From SIG480 sp045539475 (GTDB lineage Bacteria; Bacillota; Clostridia; Oscillospirales; JAAYXM01), in NCBI GenBank assembly GCA_045539475.1, contig JAZQFJ010000005.1, positions 1 to 14,890 of the forward strand: a stretch of 14,890 bases of DNA, given 5' to 3'. Both the position numbers and the translations under genes were made by a program. The notes under the pieces were generated by a model that did not search any database, was not told the DNA's origin, and saw only the letters and a program-made list of their open reading frames with translations. Below, in pieces: positions 12,102 through 14,890 of this stretch (positions are counted from its first letter, which is position 1; every line of letters begins with the position of its first letter).

Positions 12102-14457
12102 ACTTACGCGGCAGGAAAAGAAACAGATCGACGCGCTTATCCGGCAGTCAAAGGGCGACGGGAAGCCCCATACGGCGCAGGACAGCATACCGTTTGAACG
12201 AATGTATAAGGACGGGATTTGCCGCCTTGCAAACGGGCGGTATTCCAAGTGCATTGAGTTTGAAGATATTAACTATCAGCTTGCGCAGCCGGACGACAAG
12301 ACCGCCATTTTTGAAGCCCTTTGCGATATGTATAACTCTTTTGACGCTTCTATCAGTGTGCAGCTTTCCTTAATCAGCCGCCATGCGAACAAGGAGGATT
12401 TCAAGAGCAGTATCACGATTGCCCCACAGAATGACGACTTTGACAGTATCAGAGCCGAATACACCGAAATGCTGCAAACACAGCTTGAACGCGGCAACAA
12501 CGGGCTTATCAAGACAAAGTTTCTCACCTTTACCATTGAAGCAAAAGATATTAAATCGGCGCGGGCGCGGCTTGCCCGTATCGAAACGGACACCCTCAAC
12601 CATTTTAAGGTGATCGGCGCGGCGGCGCGGGTATTGGACGGGAAGCAGCGGCTTGAAGTGCTGCATGGGCTTTTCCACCCGGACGGGGAACGCTTCAACT
12701 TTGCGTGGGAATGGCTACCCGTAAGCGGCCTTTCCGTCAAAGACTTTATTGCCCCGTCCTCTTTCCGTTTTGGCGACGGGCGAATGTTTCAAATGGGCGG
12801 GAAGTTTGGCGCGGTTTCCTTTTTGCAGATTGCCGCGCCGGAACTTTCAGACCGTATGCTTGCCGACTTCATGGAAGCGGAAAACGGGATTGTCGTCAAT
12901 CTGCACATTCAGAGTATCGACCACAACGAAGCGATCAAGACGATCAAGCGGAAAATCACCGACCTTGACCGTATGAAAATCGAGGAACAGAAAAAGGCAA
13001 TCCGCAGCGGCTACGATATGGATATAATTCCGTCCGACCTTGCCACCTACGGCGGCGAAGCGAAAAACCTTTTGCGGGATTTGCAGAGCCGGAACGAGCG
13101 AATGTTTTTGCTTACGCTGTTAGTTTTGAATGTGGCAGACACAAAGCAGAAATTGGACAACGACGTATTTCAGGCCGCAAGTATCGCACAGAAATACAAC
13201 TGTATGCTCACCCGCCTTGACTACCGGCAGGAACAGGGGCTTATGTCCTCTATCCCATTGGGCGAAAACCTAATCCAAATCCAGCGGGGCTTGACGACTT
13301 CCAGCACCGCCATTTTCGTCCCCTTTACGGTACAAGAGCTGTTCCAAAGCGGCGAAGCGTTGTATTACGGCTTAAACGCATTATCGAATAACATGATTTT
13401 GTGCGACAGGAAAAGGCTGAAGAACCCTAACGGCTTGATACTCGGCACACCCGGCAGCGGCAAGAGTTTTTCGGCAAAGCGCGAGATCACCAACGCTTTT
13501 CTCATTACCGCAGACGATATTATCATTTGCGACCCGGAAGCGGAATATTACCCCCTTGTGGAACGGCTGAAAGGGCAGGTTATCAAGGTTTCGCAGAACA
13601 GCACGCAGTACATTAACCCGATGGATATAAACCTCAATTACAGCGAGGGCGACACGCCCATAGCCTTAAAGAGCGATTTTATCCTTTCCTTTTGCGAGTT
13701 GATTATGGGCGGCAAAAACGGGCTGGAAGCGGTTGAAAAGACTTTGATTGACCGCGCCGTTATCAGCGTGTACCGCAGCTACCTTGCAGACCCGAAGCCG
13801 GAGAATATGCCGATTTTGGGCGACCTCTACAATGAAATCAAGAAGCAGCCGGAAAAGGAAGCGCAGCGTATCGCGTCGGCATTGGAACTCTATGTAAATG
13901 GCAGTTTGAACGTGTTTAACCACCAAACAAACGTTGACATTCACAACCGCCTTGTCTGCTTTGATATTAAAGAACTCGGCACCCAGCTACGAAAACTCGG
14001 TATGCTCATTGTCCAAGATCAAGTTTGGAACAGAGTTACCATAAACCGCAGCGAAGGCAAGGCGACGCGGTACTATATCGACGAGTTTCATTTGCTGCTC
14101 AAAGAGGAACAGACCGCAGCGTACAGCGTTGAGATTTGGAAGCGTTTTCGCAAATGGGGCGGTATTCCAACAGGTATCACCCAAAACGTGAAAGATTTGT
14201 TATCGTCCCGCGAGGTGGAGAACATTTTTGAAAACAGCGATTTTGTGTATATGCTCAACCAAGCCCAGGGCGACAGGGAAATCCTTGCAAAGCAGCTTAA
14301 CATTTCGCAGCAGCAAATGACCTATGTAACCCATTCCGACGCGGGCGAGGGGCTTATCTTCTATGGCAACGTGATTTTGCCCTTTATTGACCGTTTCCCG
14401 CAAGATACGGAACTCTATCGTGTAATGACGACCAAACCCGGCGAGGTGTCGGCATGA
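12061..14457 (+). CDS. virB4: VirB4-family conjugation ATPase
   Basis: A 798-residue ATPase that powers the type IV secretion channel. Walker A GTPGSGKS is at residues 462-469 and the Walker B region YYIDEFHLLL at 671-680 (Asp674, Glu675). The N-terminal ~430 residues are the VirB4/CagE domain with FERMYKDGICRLANGRYSKC. The TTG start at 12061 has AAGGAGG at 12045-12051, nine bases away, inside prgI. The gene is full length and intact. It ends with ATGA overlapping the next methyltransferase gene. In this setting the ICE-encoded VirB4 could also serve transfer of the nested IME. Confidence 0.93.
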   Translation: MSKEKGKTQNKKRKLTRQEKKQIDALIRQSKGDGKPHTAQDSIPFERMYKDGICRLANGRYSKCIEFEDINYQLAQPDDKTAIFEALCDMYNSFDASISVQLSLISRHANKEDFKSSITIAPQNDDFDSIRAEYTEMLQTQLERGNNGLIKTKFLTFTIEAKDIKSARARLARIETDTLNHFKVIGAAARVLDGKQRLEVLHGLFHPDGERFNFAWEWLPVSGLSVKDFIAPSSFRFGDGRMFQMGGKFGAVSFLQIAAPELSDRMLADFMEAENGIVVNLHIQSIDHNEAIKTIKRKITDLDRMKIEEQKKAIRSGYDMDIIPSDLATYGGEAKNLLRDLQSRNERMFLLTLLVLNVADTKQKLDNDVFQAASIAQKYNCMLTRLDYRQEQGLMSSIPLGENLIQIQRGLTTSSTAIFVPFTVQELFQSGEALYYGLNALSNNMILCDRKRLKNPNGLILGTPGSGKSFSAKREITNAFLITADDIIICDPEAEYYPLVERLKGQVIKVSQNSTQYINPMDINLNYSEGDTPIALKSDFILSFCELIMGGKNGLEAVEKTLIDRAVISVYRSYLADPKPENMPILGDLYNEIKKQPEKEAQRIASALELYVNGSLNVFNHQTNVDIHNRLVCFDIKELGTQLRKLGMLIVQDQVWNRVTINRSEGKATRYYIDEFHLLLKEEQTAAYSVEIWKRFRKWGGIPTGITQNVKDLLSSREVENIFENSDFVYMLNQAQGDREILAKQLNISQQQMTYVTHSDAGEGLIFYGNVILPFIDRFPQDTELYRVMTTKPGEVSA

Positions 14458-14890
14458 GGATAGAAATGGACAAAATCTATTGCGGCGACAGCTTGCAGGT
14501 GCTTCAAACCTTGCCGGAAAATGCAGTTGATTGTTGCGTAACGTCCCCACCCTACTATGCCTTGCGGGACTACGGCGCAGACGGGCAGATCGGACGGGAA
14601 GCAACGCCGGAGGAATATGTTTCCCGTATTACGGCGGTATTCCATGAGGTAAAGCGGGTGCTTACGCCGGAGGGTACTTGTTGGCTGAATATCGCGGACA
14701 CTTATTGCGGCACAGGCAGCAAACCCGACCACCAAGACCCCAAATACCCCAAAGGCAGGAACGGGCAGCAAGTGGCGTTTAACCACCGCGCCCCCGGCTG
14801 CAAGCCCAAAGATTTAATTGGTATTCCGTGGCTTGTAGCCCTCGCCTTGCGGGGCGACGGTTGGTATTTGCGCAGTTCTATCATTTGGCA
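14454..14890 (+). CDS. DNA methyltransferase, beta-class (3' partial)
   Basis: The first 145 codons of a site-specific N6-adenine or N4-cytosine methyltransferase; the gene runs off the window. Motif IV is TSPPYY (SPPY at 31-34) in the stretch CCVTSPPYYALRDYGADGQIG, and IPWLVALALRGDGWYLRSSIIW is the conserved next block. Motif IV near the N-terminus, with motif I expected later, is the beta-class order. The start ATG overlaps the virB4 stop (ATGA, 14454-14457). It is the second methyltransferase in this transfer operon; no restriction endonuclease is seen, so it is probably an orphan enzyme for anti-restriction or regulation. Confidence 0.88.
   Translation, partial: MRIEMDKIYCGDSLQVLQTLPENAVDCCVTSPPYYALRDYGADGQIGREATPEEYVSRITAVFHEVKRVLTPEGTCWLNIADTYCGTGSKPDHQDPKYPKGRNGQQVAFNHRAPGCKPKDLIGIPWLVALALRGDGWYLRSSIIW

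Larger units (their letters stand above)
10128..14890. mobile_element. Transfer region of a Tn1549-like integrative conjugative element (partial)
   Basis: Gene order maff2 (3' end only), virB6/CD1112, MT-A70 methyltransferase, prgI, virB4, second methyltransferase matches the type IV secretion block of Tn1549/CTn-type ICEs of Firmicutes as I know it from the families. All genes are on the plus strand and tightly packed or overlapping, consistent with one operon. The element continues beyond the right edge of the window and, if the nesting model is right, also to the left of base 1 on the far side of the inserted IME. Confidence 0.8.

Noticed and set aside
1..14890. CRISPR arrays, tRNA or rRNA genes, and IS transposases
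   Set aside because: No regularly spaced direct repeats with spacers, no cloverleaf or rRNA-like sequence and no DDE transposase were found.

Overview
The window looks like DNA from a Gram-positive Firmicute, most likely a gut Clostridia-type bacterium (a Streptococcus-like host is also possible). The reasons are strong AAGGAGG ribosome binding sites, frequent TTG starts, and protein families (TnpV, MobA/MobL relaxase, VirE-type helicase, large serine recombinase, CD1112-type VirB6, PrgI, VirB4) typical of mobile elements in that group. No chromosomal housekeeping gene was seen; essentially the whole window is mobile DNA.

Region 1, about 1-10130, is an integrative and mobilizable element (IME) related to the Tn4451 type. 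From left to right it holds: the tail of an unidentified gene; a promoter with a palindromic operator; a small XRE regulator; tnpV; a lincosamide nucleotidyltransferase gene (lnu) with its own promoter and a terminator; a divergent XRE-family regulator on the minus strand; about 400 bases of non-coding, hairpin-rich DNA; a three-gene operon (Cys-rich small protein, RepA-like winged-helix protein, DUF3847-type coiled-coil protein); a predicted MOBQ-type oriT; an AT-rich insert with one 73-residue gene; the MobL relaxase; a CHC2 zinc-finger primase; a VirE-family helicase; an iteron-like region; a 65-residue protein; and a 556-residue large serine recombinase at the right end. Plausibly the recombinase excises and integrates the element, MobL nicks oriT and carries the DNA into a conjugation machine supplied by another element, and the primase/helicase pair helps replicate the transferred strand.

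Region 2, about 10128-14890, belongs to a different element, a Tn1549-like integrative and conjugative element (ICE). It opens with only the last ~27 codons of a Maff2-family small membrane protein, followed by virB6 (CD1112 family), an MT-A70 methyltransferase, prgI, virB4 and the first 145 codons of a second DNA methyltransferase that runs off the window. This is part of a type IV secretion operon.

The main interpretation is that the resistance-carrying IME sits inside the maff2 gene of the ICE, just upstream of the transfer genes. The junction lies in an imperfect palindrome of about 73 bases (10087-10159), which is a good candidate for the right attachment site of the serine recombinase. 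The left junction, with the 5' part of maff2, is not in the window.
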